Below the pieces are notes generated by a model. The model did not search any database. It saw nothing but the letters and a program-made list of their open reading frames with translations, and had not been told where the DNA came from. Position numbers and translations under genes: made by a program. This document shows positions 31,266 through 42,569 of a DNA stretch of 64,000 bases, piece after piece. Where the stretch lies: assembly GCF_040869045.1 (NCBI RefSeq), contig NC_090319.1, positions 381,749,601 to 381,813,600 of the forward strand. The letters run 5' to 3'. This DNA comes from Eurosta solidaginis. Lineage: Eukaryota > Arthropoda > Insecta > Diptera > Tephritidae. Every line of letters starts with the position of its first letter. Position 1 is the first letter of the stretch.

Positions 31266-32455
31266 CAGGACGACCATGGCACTTCATTCTCATCCTAACA
31301 CAGTAGGTTGATTCCTATGTCGAATTTTGCCTGCTAAGCCCCGTTCTTAGAGCTCAATACAAAATTCTTGCGGTAGTGGAAAGTAGACTTCCCAGGTAGT
31401 CGCGCCTCACTCTGGCTAAACTTTTTTCAAATTTAATATTATCTTTGCATATTCTTAAATTTTCCTAACTCGAATTTGTATTAAAAAAAGGGAAGATTTA
31501 CTTATGCTGTCAACACTTAAAAAGTAATTTATTTCGTCAAATTCTGGTATGCAGAGTTACGAAAAAAGTAAGAAACCACAAACAACAATAAAGTAAGAAG
31601 ATTCACCAAATATTGCAACCTCATAAATCTATCATAAATGCAAATATTGGAAGAAACATATTGACCGCATTGATGTTGCCACAACACTTGGACTTGAACT
31701 TTTGTGTGTTTATACACCGATCAACCAAATAAGGACAACAACAATAGCAATAAGTGCCAGTGTCAAATGTTGCAATTGTTGATTGCTTGTTTACATAAGT
31801 GATAAAAAATTTTACCACTCATACACACATTCACATTGGTGGAAATACGCAAATCAAAAATCCATTAGAAATGCTGGTGAAGGTACAATGTGCGTGTGAA
31901 TAACTTATACATATGTACATACATATGTGCTGGATAGTGTGGAAGTTTGCATTTTTTATACACCCCGCCGTCAATTCAACTAGTTCTTTACCACATACAG
32001 TTCAACTAGTGCGGAATCCCTTACTCAGTCAGCTGTCTTTTCAATGCAACAAACGGCATTTTCAACATGGGCACTAGAAATCCATACGTCTTGGTGGAAG
32101 GGGCACGTATTTCCAAAGGGTAAGGGAGCGTTTTTCGATGGCAGAGAGAAAGGGTCGGAGCAACCAATGAGCTACATCTTTCGGCAAAAGTTGGCCCGCA
32201 TTGAACTAGAAGAGTTTTCCTGGGAATTCAGGCTAATAAACCACTCCTTTGTCTGAAGGAAGAGATTGAGGTCGACAGAGATCCCCCCACGAGCGCACAT
32301 AGTTTCGTGGTGTGGAGAGGCTTTCAAATCATCTGGAAAAAATGTAATAGGGATAAAACTAAGATACAGTCCACAAGTGAGATGGAGTTCAAAAACAGAA
32401 AACCAAGATGGTCAGGCTAGTACCATAATGTTACCGGCACCTACCTAACTTTATC
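31266..32455. other. No gene seen
   Basis: AT-rich sequence with short tracts such as ATATGTACATACATATG (about 31912-31928). The open frames are short and without recognisable motifs. No splice-flanked coding block was recognised. Confidence 0.5.
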
Positions 32456-32512
32456 GGGGAAATAACCATCCGCATTGATAACCCTCCCCAAAAACATTCG
32501 GGGAACGGCTGA
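32456..32512 (+). repeat. SINE-like dispersed repeat fragment
   Basis: CATTGATAACCCTCCCCAAA and CATTCGGGGAACG match the GATAACACTCC...CTTCGGGGAG portion of copies A-D. Confidence 0.5.
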
Positions 32513-33300
32513 GTCTGAGCGTATAGAGCAAAACCGGTTTGAAAAATTGTGATATTTTGCACACACTCACTCATGACACCTTGTGGAATACTGTGATTTC
32601 CGTAATGTTGGTTGCATTTTGATTTTTGGTGCCAGCAACGCAAGAAGCAATCTAAGCAGAATGTTCGTATTTTTGAGATGAGATGAGGAAGCAGCCTGTT
32701 TAACGGCTGCTTTACGTCATAGTTATGTTAAGGATTGTTCCAGTTTTACGTCTGTCCCCTGGTGGAAGAAAGAGTAACAAAATTGATTGTGGAGGCGATA
32801 AAATGGATAAGGGCACCTTTAATAATAATAAAAAAGTAAAACTTAGTTACTCGTTTCATATCCAAACGATCATTGTTTTTATTGACGAAGTTACCTTAGT
32901 ATTTATACAAAATTATTCTAATCAATTCTTATGAGCTACCTATATTACATATTTATATTAATACATACTTACATACTAAATGTACAAAATATGAACTGCG
33001 TAGATACTTATATGCAGCTCGGTGGGAAACGCAAGCTCAGCGCAAATAACATTAGTTGTGGGAAACGCTTAGTAAGCAAAAACAGAATAGAGTAAGTTAA
33101 GTGTCAATGCGTCGTTGGGAATAAATTGTGTGCAGGCAACGGTTGGCGGTGAGCAAATCGTCAGCTTTAACTTGTAACAGAATACGTCTCGAGTTACGAG
33201 ACAGTAGACTGTCGTGGCGCGTGTCGGAATATATGTCTGTACAATTGACTGAATATGTATGTCTGTAAGAGTCAATGCATCTCAAGGCATACCAAAACAA
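32513..33300. other. No gene seen
   Basis: AT-rich DNA. Short frames only, none with a recognisable domain. Confidence 0.5.
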
Positions 33301-33303
33301 GTC

Positions 33304-33362
33304 AAAATATATGTTTGTAGAAATGAATGAATGACTGAATGAATGAGTGAATGAATGAATGC
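33304..33362. repeat. TGAA microsatellite
   Basis: Imperfect (TGAA)n run: AATGAATGAATGACTGAATG and AATGAGTGAATGAATGAATG. Confidence 0.9.
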
Positions 33363-33985
33363 TACCCGCCTATGCCGGTCCCTTAAGGTTTAACTTAAGA
33401 TCATTGTATGTTGCAATGGCTGCACAACTTAATTTCGAAACAAAACATTGTCAGCACAGCTCATACCGGGAAGACAAGTATTAAATTATTTTTAAAACTT
33501 CAGTTGGTGAGGGTAAAAGTCTACATATTCTTTGCTACTAATTGTGCCAAAAAAAGTGCAGTTTGTGATCATATATAGATTACATGCAAGTCTTTTGAAA
33601 GTAGATCTGGAATGAGATCAGAGATCGTGCTTGCGCGGTGGCACCAACACACTAAGTGCTCTAAATTTTTTGTTGGCTGGTAATATTGTAGTCCTTTCGG
33701 TGCGCTTTCCATAAAATAATTGAGATATACATCCATTGCACTATCTTCGGCTTGAAACCCTATTTCTGAAAAAATATCGTTTTATAGCCAAAGAAAGTAG
33801 TAGAAACTTTCCCAGCTTTTTGTCGATGTAATTTAATTTGCGTTCGATGGGTACTAGGTGAAACGTTTAGTTGATGGTCGTTTGATCTTGGCAGTCAGAA
33901 ACGTTTTACATGTCTTACTTAGACTGCGGCCGTCATGGTGCTCCCAGTCCTGGGTCCTGGGTTAGAGCTCAGTGCAGAGCAACAC
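33363..33985. other. No gene seen
   Basis: Unremarkable AT-rich sequence leading into the inverted SINE-like pair. Confidence 0.5.
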
Positions 33986-34405
33986 CAAAATTTAGGAAAA
34001 AGTTTTTGCAATTATTGATATTAGAGAAAAATTGCAAAGTTTACAAACGGCGATGGTTACTAGGACATGTTTCTGAATTTCACTTCTTCATCAGCTAGCT
34101 TCTCGGGAGCTGAGTATTGAACTCGAATCTATAACATCCATACCAGTGTAAATGGTGAATAAAAGGAATACCAACAAAGGCAAAGAGACCAATTGAAAAG
34201 CGGACAGCGGGGCATTTATATGGCTGAGTGCTTAAAGGCATCATCTGCCTTAACACTGGTATGAATGTTGGAGATTCGAGTTCAATACTCAGCTCCCGAG
34301 AAGCTAGCTGATGAAAAAGTGAAATTCAGAAACACGTCCTAGTAACCATCGCCGTTTGTAAACTTTCAAATTTTCTCTAATATCAATAGCAAAAACCATT
34401 GTATA
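33986..34405. mobile_element. Inverted pair of SINE-like elements
   Basis: 33999-34143 is the reverse complement of about 34255-34403 with few differences. Shared landmarks are AAACGGCGATGGTTACTAGG, TTCATCAGCTAGCTTCTCGG and GAGCTGAGTATTGAACTCGA. The + strand of the right half has a tRNA-like head: an A-box-like TGGCTGAGTGCTTAAAGGC at 34221-34239 and a B-box-like GAGTTCAATACTC at 34278-34290, as in Leu/Ser tRNAs. This supports a tRNA-derived SINE duplicated in inverted orientation, with a 110-bp spacer. Confidence 0.75.
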
Positions 34406-34539
34406 AAGCAATATGAGCAAGTCTCGCAAAATTAAATACATATGATAACAGTTTTTTCAATTAGAAAAAATTGCTTTTAAGCGGGGTGAGGCTGTGGGGC
34501 CCTGAAAAGCTTCACAGTAAAAATTCAGATGCCCTTCGG

Positions 34540-34675
34540 AGTTGGCATAAAATATTTAGGTACTGACGGGACAGTTTGCAGGCAAGATTAAAAAGGAGCA
34601 CGAATCAAATTGGAAGAAAAGCTCGGCCAAAACCTCCTTGAAGGAAAATTGCGCAAAGTATTAATTTTTTTACTC
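34540..34675 (+). repeat. SINE-like dispersed repeat fragment
   Basis: TTCGGAGTTGGCATAAAATA, a TAGGTACTGACGGGACAG segment, GGAGCACGAATCAAATTGGA and AAAAGCTCGGCC, ending in an A/T-rich tail. Best matched by 35600-35755. Confidence 0.65.
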
Positions 34676-35184
34676 AGACTCTGAAACTCCAAACATACCT
34701 AAGGCATTATATTAGTAGATAGCTCAAGTTGGTCCTAATTCGGACTAGTTTGGATTTCCAAATTGATTTGGTCCTTCATTGCAGGGTATTTGTTATATGC
34801 GGGCATTTGGTGGCCAACCATTGATTGTCCTGGTGATTTGTTTTTCTTTCATAAATTCAACTTTTATTGAACAATGATTGATATGGATGGCCGGGGGTGA
34901 GTGTAGGTGGTGCAAAAGTAGTGAGAGACGAATAAGTAGTGTCACGTTTGTGATAGTAGCCCAAGCGAGTACACGTGGGCACATTTTGGGTTGGAGTGTG
35001 TGTAAAAAACACTTATCAATAGCTAATGTCCTGTCAATTTCGTTGCCATCACGAATCACTGCTGTTGCCATCAAATAATTGTTTTGCAATCAAGCGATGA
35101 TCAATCTTCTCGCTGATTATCCCATTTGACATTTTTAGTTGCTTAATGCGTATTAATTAAATACTTATATGAATAGCGCCAGAG
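34676..35184. other. No gene seen
   Basis: A 98-codon reverse frame (34793-35089) has no recognisable motif and is likely chance. Confidence 0.5.
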
Positions 35185-35250
35185 GGGCCTTAGTATATAT
35201 AAGCATGCCTGTTGTAAGAGGAACCTAAAATCCAAATCCTATACCTGGAA
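35185..35250 (+). repeat. SINE-like repeat, 5' module fragment
   Basis: GAGGGGCCTTAGTATATATA, GCATGCCTGTTGTAAGAGGA and CCTAAAATCC parallel the 5' module of copy B (GGGGGCTTAGAATATA, GGTATGCTTGTCGTAAAAGG, ACTAAAATACC). Confidence 0.5.
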
Positions 35251-35599
35251 TGTGCGCTAGGCTTGGAACTCTCACATAAAAACCCCCTATAATAGAAAAA
35301 CTAGGTAAAAACACGATGGTTGGGTCAAGCAGAACGACTATAGAGCATTGCGACGTCTAGAATACATTAGTGGGGAAGCTTATTTCAGAACCACGAAGAA
35401 AGTTTTTTTTGGTGGGAAAGAAACTTTGCCAAAAAGTTCTATCTTTCATGGCTGTAAACGGGTGGCTGATAAAGGCTAGGTTTTTCGATACAGGCGGCCG
35501 GCATGGGGTGTTTGTAGCGTGCTCCGCCTATCACACCGAAGATGCTAGGTTCACGCCCAAGTTTTATTAATTATAAAGCGGGGGTCGCCCCTCGGCAGT

Positions 35600-35760
35600 G
35601 ATTTTGCAAACACTCATCGTTCGGAGTCGGCATTACACTTTTAGGTCCCGTCCCGCCAATTTGTAGAAAAATTAATAGGAGCACGATGCAAATTGGAAGA
35701 GAAGCTCGGCCACAAACCTTAGCGGAGGTTATCGCGCCGTACATTTATATATTTATAAGG
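35600..35760 (+). repeat. SINE-like dispersed repeat
   Basis: GTTCGGAGTCGGCATTACAC, TAGGTCCCGTCCCGCCAATT, AGGAGCACGATGCAAATTGG, AGAGAAGCTCGGCC and GGAGGTTATCGCGCCGTACA, then a TTTATATATTTAT tail. It is the same family as 11845-12155 and 34540-34675, in a form I associate with abundant tephritid repeats. Confidence 0.7.
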
Positions 35761-35944
35761 ACACCTTTTGTGAGAAACTAGAAAAGACATACGGTGGCTG
35801 CTACCGCAATGATATAACAATTATGCTTATCATGGAGAGCAAGAAAGGGGTTAAAGGCTCTATAATAGGAAAATTCAGCCACCCAACATATTCTGGTATG
35901 ACACCGCCACTCATGGAGACGACCAACGATTAGATAATTAATAC

Positions 35945-36127
35945 GTACCATATTTTTGTTGACTTCAAATCAGCTTTAGAAAGCGAGAACAGTAGTTGGC
36001 TCAGCGCTGCTATGTCTGAATTTGAGTTGTCTGTAAAACTTATAAGGCTTTGCCAGTAGTCTTTGAGCAACGCCAACCGCTTCTTAGGGATTAGGAAAGA
36101 TCTCTTTGAACCCTTCGAAACTAAACA
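35945..36127 (+). pseudogene. RTE-like LINE RT fragment (outer copy, left part)
   Basis: TYHIFVDFKSALESENSSWL, AMSEFELSVKLIRLC and a decayed segment ending LFEPFETKQG correspond to 54670-54855 of the better copy. It is interrupted at 36127 by a reverse-strand LINE copy. Confidence 0.8.
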
Positions 36128-36777
36128 AGGCTTCTTACTTACTTACTCAATTGACGCTTAGCCGTTTAAACGGTTATGACTGTCCAATAAGGCCCGTCAG
36201 TCGCTTCTTCGCTCTGCCAACTGGCGCCAAGGAAGTTTCAATCGTTTTCCTCCTGGTCCTTCCAAAGGAGTGGGGACCGCCTGTTTCCTATACTTCCATA
36301 GGCGGGCTTCGATAAAAATATTTTCTTAGCTGGAGCGTCATCATTCATCCGCATAACATGTCTTAGCCAGCGTAGCCGCTGCGTTTTAATTCGCTGGACT
36401 ATGTTGATGTCTGCGTAGAGCTCGTACAGCTCATCATGAAATCTTCTCCGGTACTCACCATTTCCAACGCGTAGAGGTGCATAAATCTTTCGAAGAACTT
36501 TTCTCTCAAACACTCCCAGAGCCGCTTCATCTGATGTTGTCATTGTCCATGCTTTTGCACCATATAGCAGGACTAGTACGATAAGTGATTTGTAGTGCAT
36601 GATTTTCGTTTGTCGAGAGAACACTTTACTTTTCAATTGCCTACCTAGTCCAAAGTAGCATTTATTAGCAAGAGCGATTCTTTGTTGGACTTCAGAGCTG
36701 AGGCAAGATAGCGGCAAACAAGTTCTACTTTGGACTAAAAAGGCAACTGAAATGTAAAATAGTTTCTTGACGAACAA
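36128..36777 (-). pseudogene. RTE-like LINE 3' part, nested insertion
   Basis: A 179-codon reverse-strand frame (36777-36238) has FGLGRQLKSKVFSRQTKIMH, LLYGAKAWTMTTSDEA, FERKVLRKIYAPLRVG, FHDELYELYADINIVQRIKT and RLRWLRHVMRMNDDAPAKK. Its 3' end runs to an ACTTACTTAC-type tail at 36130-36146 (TAAG repeats on the minus strand). It interrupts a + strand copy of the same family. Confidence 0.85.
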
Positions 36778-36819
36778 AAATCACGCGCTTTAAATATCTC
36801 ATTCTTTCCACCAGGATGG

Positions 36820-37130
36820 CTCAGAATTATAGTAAACAATGCTCAGAATCATGGACGGTACCAATAACAGATAACAATTTTTGTGGAAATTAAATGATGA
36901 AGCTTATGAGCTTAAGATAGTTATGAGCAAAGCGCAACGAATAAAAGATTGGAGCTTCGCTTGTCGGAAGGTAGAAGAAGGAAGAGACCTCCAATGGGTT
37001 GGAAAATACAGGTGAAGGAGGACTTGAGCTCCCATTGTGCGCCCAATTGTCGTCACTTATCAGAAACCAGGGATAGCTGGCGTGGCTTGGAACACAGAGC
37101 GGCTAATCGTCATTCAATGATCATGATGTT
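36820..37130 (+). pseudogene. RTE-like LINE fragment (outer copy, right part)
   Basis: AESWTVP-like sequence near 36846, then RRKRPPMGWKIQVKEDLSSH and NCRHLSETRDSWRGLEHRA match GGPPLRWKDQVENDLNSLG and NWRRLAERRSDWRALLDGL of the copy at 55615-55735. It continues the copy interrupted at 36127. Confidence 0.75.
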
Positions 37131-38120
37131 GCAGTACTATTTATCACTATAAAGATGCAGTATACATTTTATTACCTCTTCAGTTCAATGCTTATGTATG
37201 TATGTAAGTAAGAAATTCAAAGCACAAATCCCCTTGCAACGCCTAAAAGCCTACTACATTTTATGTCAATACATTCCGATGTCCATTCCGATAGGCAATT
37301 GTGTTCTTTCAATTTTTATGGCTCGTTATGGTTGATTGGCTGCTGTTGCTTTCCAATTCACTAATACACTTACAAAACGGTTGGCGTCACCTCTCTTGTC
37401 ACAACCCGCATGTTCAAGTTCAATTCCTTTTACTATGTTCAAAATAAGTTACTTCAAGCTCAAAACCCCCGCTTCTGAAGTCATCATCATCATCGTTTTC
37501 GCCAAACCATTAATTGTGTCTGTGTTAAGACTTGGAAATTGTCTTTTGAATGTTTCAATTACACGCCTTCTTAAGCACAGCATATCCCTTTTTACAAATT
37601 GCTCAGAAGCGTGCTAGCAGTCATTGCTGCCTGGGCACTCAACCAACCAGTAAACGAAAACGAACAACAACATTGCTAGTTAATAATACATACATTTATC
37701 CACATATAAAAATATATACTAAATACTCAAACTATGTATATATGTTTATGTAGATATTTATATACGAACTTATACACCATCACAGAAAATTATTTCTTTC
37801 ATGTTGTTGTTGTTGTTGTTGTCCTTCATGTTGTCTCGTTTCTATGCGACTGCCACACATCACATCCGGATAATCGTACAAATTGCCAACATAAAAGCTG
37901 CATAATTTACTGCCACTTTCTCGAAGGGTCGTCGATATATTTATGTACATATGTACATACATATGTAATACTTTCATACAGGAATATATAGTAGATATGT
38001 TCGGCCAGTAGTTGTCTACTCACAGAGGTGTAGTCAGGCTGTGAGCAAATCTGGGGTCGAAGTTTGTAAATACTGTTTCTTATTAACTGCTTGAAGCACA
38101 AAATCTCGCGAGATTGCGTA
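37131..38120. other. No gene seen; simple repeats
   Basis: AT-rich DNA with a TGTTGTTGTTGTTGTTG run at 37803-37821 and ATGTACATATGTACATACAT near 37946. Short open frames only. Confidence 0.5.
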
Positions 38121-38124
38121 AAAT

Positions 38125-38315
38125 TGAGTACCGTAACCATAACCATAAGTGATAACGTAACGATTCCCTTAAACATACCTGTAATTGTAATGATAATCAT
38201 AATTGTAACAGGGAGCGAAAAAGTATCCACAACTGACATACCCGTAACTGACATAACCCCAACCGCTCCCATAACCAAAAATGCAATGGTAACCGTAATA
38301 GTCAATCAAGATTTC
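38125..38315. repeat. Degenerate CCGTAAC/CCATAAC repeat
   Basis: ACCGTAACCATAACCATAAG and related ACCCGTAACTGACATA, CCCATAACCAAAA, GGTAACCGTAATAG units recur. The reverse strand reads Gly/Tyr-rich as a result. Similar CCGTAACCGTCACCGTAACC occurs at 39407-39426. Confidence 0.65.
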
Positions 38316-39109
38316 CATTTTTTTGGAACTATAAGTAACACGTGCAGAAACAAGACTCGGACTACACTCTGTCTGCAACGGCTTGTACAGTGGGAGTGAA
38401 AGTATTTCCAAAACTTCCGACCACGTCCATATCAATGCGTCTTCCGTGCTGAGAAAATATGTTTCAATCCGAGATTTTCGCATTTAGGAGTCATGTAACG
38501 CACTACTGCATACAAATAGTACCGGCAATAGGATAATCATCTTCTCTGGGCTCTCTGGTCAGCGATAATAACTCTGGTTGCTCAGTGTTGGGAGTGGGTT
38601 ATGCATCTGGCCAGTAGGCGTAGCTAATGAGTCAACACGTCGCGGATTATCATCAGGTTACGCCATAAAATCATTGAAATTAAAGGAGGGTGCCATACAT
38701 AAAAACATAAATAAAAATTCGATGTACTTAGTTTATGATATTAGATGAACTAATATCAAAATGGTACTGTGTCGGAAGTTGAATTGCCAAATTTTATTAA
38801 AAAAGCACCAATCAGGTGATTTCCGGCCAACACATTTATGGTTCGGCCATAGAAGGTGTCGAAGGAGTTGTTTTCTAAGAGCTAATGAAGCTCGCACTGC
38901 GTCTTCCAAACTCAGCAAGCAGTTTTTGGAATGGATTCTTTTTGGATAGGTGTAACATTACCAAGAAATCATGACCCGAATTCAACAAAAAAGATGGTTT
39001 TCATAGCAGGAATACACTTGAAAAACTATTGCCAATCGGCTACCCCGCTAAGGAAAACTGATTTCTTATTGAAAAAAACTTGTTTCTAAACGTTCGATGT
39101 TCATTTGTC
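38316..39109. other. No gene seen
   Basis: Low-coding-potential AT-rich DNA. Confidence 0.5.
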
Positions 39110-39370
39110 AGGGCTTTAACCAAGGACCTACGGTGCGAAAGGCGGAGTACGATACCATCCCACACGGCGCCTGCGAGGGATGCAGTTGGGGTCTTGAAAT
39201 CTGTAAAGAAGCAGTTACTTAATTCCTCTGCGAGTGTCCTGCCCTAACAAATATAAAGTGCAACGCCTTGGGAAGGTTTTTGTTGAACTAAATGAATTGT
39301 CAGTATGCTACATAAATAATGTTAAGGATATGCTCCGCCGCAGGTATATTCTAACCACTAATTCGCTGTC
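39110..39370 (+). pseudogene. tRNA-like SINE scrap joined to Jockey-like ORF2 C-terminus
   Basis: 39121-39170 resembles the tRNA-like head at 57718-57806: GACCTACGGTGCG..GGCGGAGTACGATACCAT compared with GACCTTCGGTGCG..GTGGAGCACGACACCA. From 39170 the frame reads CEGCSWGLEICKEAVT, stop, FLCECPALTNIKCNALGRF, the cysteine-rich C-terminal pattern of Jockey-group ORF2. A stop and frame changes show decay. Confidence 0.6.
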
Positions 39371-41654
39371 TTAAAATATTAACCTAATAACTATTCTGAA
39401 CATTACCGTAACCGTCACCGTAACCATTATCCTGATCAAGGCCGCACCGCTCCCAACAACTATACTGGACCCATACAGTCAAGGTGACAGTGGCATTAAA
39501 CATATAAGGTCTCAGTAGAGTTAAGGGTTCTGCCTAAATTTCATCTTCCCTCTACTCTACGCCTATGCCTACCGAAGTAATTTCTTCGCTTTGAGTTGTT
39601 CCTTTCTGCTCTCTTCAATTTAACTCTAGTTGGTTCTTTTATATTTTAAGCACTTTTCCTAAACACTTTCGACTTAAACCATTAATTTTCGAAACACTTT
39701 GGCACTGGCTTTGTAGTATATCCGCTTCGCTCATGCATAGCCGGAGCTGCATAGAAATTTGCTTTTCAAATGAAAATCGGGGGGTGGGCGACGGGGGTCG
39801 TTGTTGTATAGAACAATTTAACTACCAGATAACAGAAATCATGGTGTCGAGTTAATTTTATTGCTAAAATAGGATTTAGTGGTAACAAAATATTCTCATA
39901 CTCTCTTATAAGGTTGCAAATATTTAAAGACTGCAATGTGCGTATAGTTTCTTGTTAGTGGGAATAGGGGTTGGGGTGTTTGGGGTGTTTGGTTGCACTT
40001 CAATATCTAAGCTCTGATTAGAATCAACTTTGTTTCATTGATTATAAGAAAATAAACTTAATTTGTTTTGCCTGGTTCCTGGTAAATCTGGGATTACCTA
40101 AACGAATTGGATATTAAAGACAATGCATTTGTTTCCGTTACACTTAAAGAACTTTTATGATCACATATCTTTCGGTCTGACCAGGAATTGCGTACATAGT
40201 GTTAGATGCATACCTCAGAAAACATTAGTGTTAGCTCAATACTTCAATTCGGTGCATACCAAGGATAGTTGAAGTCTCTAAAAATTTTGAATGCGGAATT
40301 TTAAAATTTTTAAGACAAACTTATATATTCAGGCTCATTCCATTTCAAGACACCCGGTCCGCGCAGGAGACATGATTTTTGATTTCGATGAAATTTTAAT
40401 ATTTTGTCCTTTGTTTTTTTTTTGCCTCAAAAAATTTTTTTTTCGGATTTATCGGCAATTGAATTCTATAAAATGCAATCGGTATTTTATTAACCTATTT
40501 TTTAACTGTCAATAACTTTGTCAAAAATTAACCGATTCTCATGATTTTTTCTTTGAAATGTTCGTTATTACTTTTAATTTTGTATAAATTTATATCACGT
40601 TGTTGTCATTTGTATGAGCTTCGGTATATTGTTCATTTCGGTAATATAAATACGTTCTGGAGTTTGTTTGTTGATCTCTAATATTGTGTGAGCAGATTAT
40701 TTCTCTTACTCTTTAGACATCCTGCACTCTTGATAGCTATTTCTGTTGCTCACCTTGGTTTCCAACTATTCTTTGCTATATCAAAGGGCTGCGAGCTGGC
40801 ATGGTTCGAGGCCAGCCCACCGAATTACTGCAGGTTACTGTTTCCCATCAACCGGTCCACAGGATTTTTGACGATAATGAAATAATTAAGAATTTTCATT
40901 TTTCATGGGAGAGTGGAAAACGTTACTAATTATCTCGTTAGCTTTCTGTTTGAAAATGGTATAACATTATTCAATCTAAACACATTATCTTTGCGACAGT
41001 GATCCAGATCCCACATGCAAAAGCAGCAACAATGTAATACATATGAATAAGTTTTTTGTTGCATTTGCACATTCAATTTTTATCGGGATCAGGAGCACTG
41101 TCCATTGGAACGCGAGGTATATGAATGAATCTTAACGTTTGTTCAGTTTAGGGGATATTCATCACTTCTCTCTTATTTTAGCAGCTAAGCTGGAAAACTC
41201 GAACTGTGGTAATCGTATGCTTAACTTTCCATCGGAGCTACTTCCACCTTGAAGGAGTAGCGGCTACACGACCAAACATAACCTAACAGCTAAGCACTTG
41301 ATATTTCCCTAATAATGTGTTTCTGAAAAAAATATCAGGATCGATCGTTTATGAAATATATGGCATGCATATGACTGTTCAAATATTATGTCGTAAACTT
41401 CACCAACGTGAAAAATAAAATAAGCTTGAGTACCGCGAACTTGTGTAGTTGTGTAAACATCCAGGAATACATCTAGATAGCTAATGTTTTTAAATTACCT
41501 AGCGCTCGCACAGGGGTTCAAATTAAAACACAACAGAGGTAACTATACCAGAAATAAATAATTTCGGGCTCTTTAAGCAGAGCTCCTTCAGCTTCTTATC
41601 TGCAAACAATACCGACCATTTACTGCTTTGCTTAATATCAAAAGTGAGATTAGC
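39371..41654. other. No gene seen
   Basis: About 2.3 kb of AT-rich sequence. Short frames at 40291-40515 and 40688-40885 have no recognisable domain. Confidence 0.5.
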
Positions 41655-42175
41655 GTTGGGTTATCGGTTCGTTATCGCCGAATCATCGGCTTTTTATAGG
41701 ATTGTTATCGACGAGTTACAGATATGTTATCTATTTTATGTTTAAGTTTTATCCGTATCTATTTTATAAAAAATAATTTAGTCGTCAATAACGAATCGAT
41801 AACACGACGACAGCAAATTGGTAGCACTCTTAAAACATATTAATAACAATGCACTATATTTTTGGTTAAATGTCGATAAATAATCGATACATTTTCAAAA
41901 CTTAATCGATAACTTTTCAAAAACAAATCGATAACATGCCGATAATAAATTGGTAGCACTTCGATATTAAATTGTTAACATTTCATATGAAATCGATTAC
42001 TTTTTGATAACATATCAATAATTTCTCAATAAATAATAGCAAAATTTTCGATAACAAACCGATAACTGCTCGATATAAAATCCTTAACTCATCCATAACC
42101 TGTCATATAGATGCACTTCGATAAAAAATCGATAACTCGCTAATACCTAGTCAGTAGCACACCGATAAATCTCTA
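41655..42175. promoter_or_regulatory. Dense CGATA/TATCG cluster, degenerate minisatellite
   Basis: Roughly fifteen CGATA or TATCG words occur in 520 bp on both strands, many as AATCGATAAC at irregular 15-40 bp spacing. CGATA is the core bound by BEAF-32 and part of the DREF site TATCGATA in Drosophila. Complete TATCGATA octamers were not obvious; the usual form is AATCGATAAC. It could equally be a decayed simple tandem repeat. Confidence 0.6.
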
Positions 42176-42214
42176 TAAGAAATGGAAAACACTCCAATAT
42201 ACCGTCGAGAGCAA

Positions 42215-42559
42215 CCCTGCAAAAATCGCGAGCACTCCATACATGCATGTATGGAGTACTCGCTATGGACCAAGCGAGTGCTCCAAAACTAACCACAATT
42301 CAAACAAAAAATATGGTCCAATTAACATTGCGATGTCCTAGGACTGGACCATATACTCCAGCTCCGCATTACATCAGAGTAATCCATGGAGTATCCACGC
42401 TCCAATAAACATCGTGTAGTGATTACAATCGTTAAAAACGAGCAATGATCGGCCTACAATACGTTCGTGTAGAAACATGAGTTGGTCCATTGCTGCATTA
42501 CAGTGGAGTATAAATGTAAGTACTCCAGTGGACCACATGATCCAACGATTTTTGCAGGG
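42215..42559. mobile_element. Possible 345-bp MITE with 14-bp terminal inverted repeats
   Basis: CCCTGCAAAAATCG at 42215-42228 is exactly inverted as CGATTTTTGCAGGG at 42546-42559. Just inside the left end is a 36-bp palindrome (42228-42263) with one mismatched position. Internal motifs GAGTGCTCC, ACTCCAG and TGGACCA recur in both orientations. No transposase and no clear target duplication were seen. Confidence 0.7.
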
Positions 42560-42569
42560 AAACCGTTAA

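Noticed and set aside
34221..34290. Functional tRNA gene
   Set aside because: A- and B-box-like sequences are present but I see no complete cloverleaf, and the region is duplicated as an inverted repeat; a tRNA-derived SINE is more likely.
37780..38483. Tyr/Gly-rich reverse ORFs
   Set aside because: Explained by degenerate CCGTAAC-type repeats and TTG runs.
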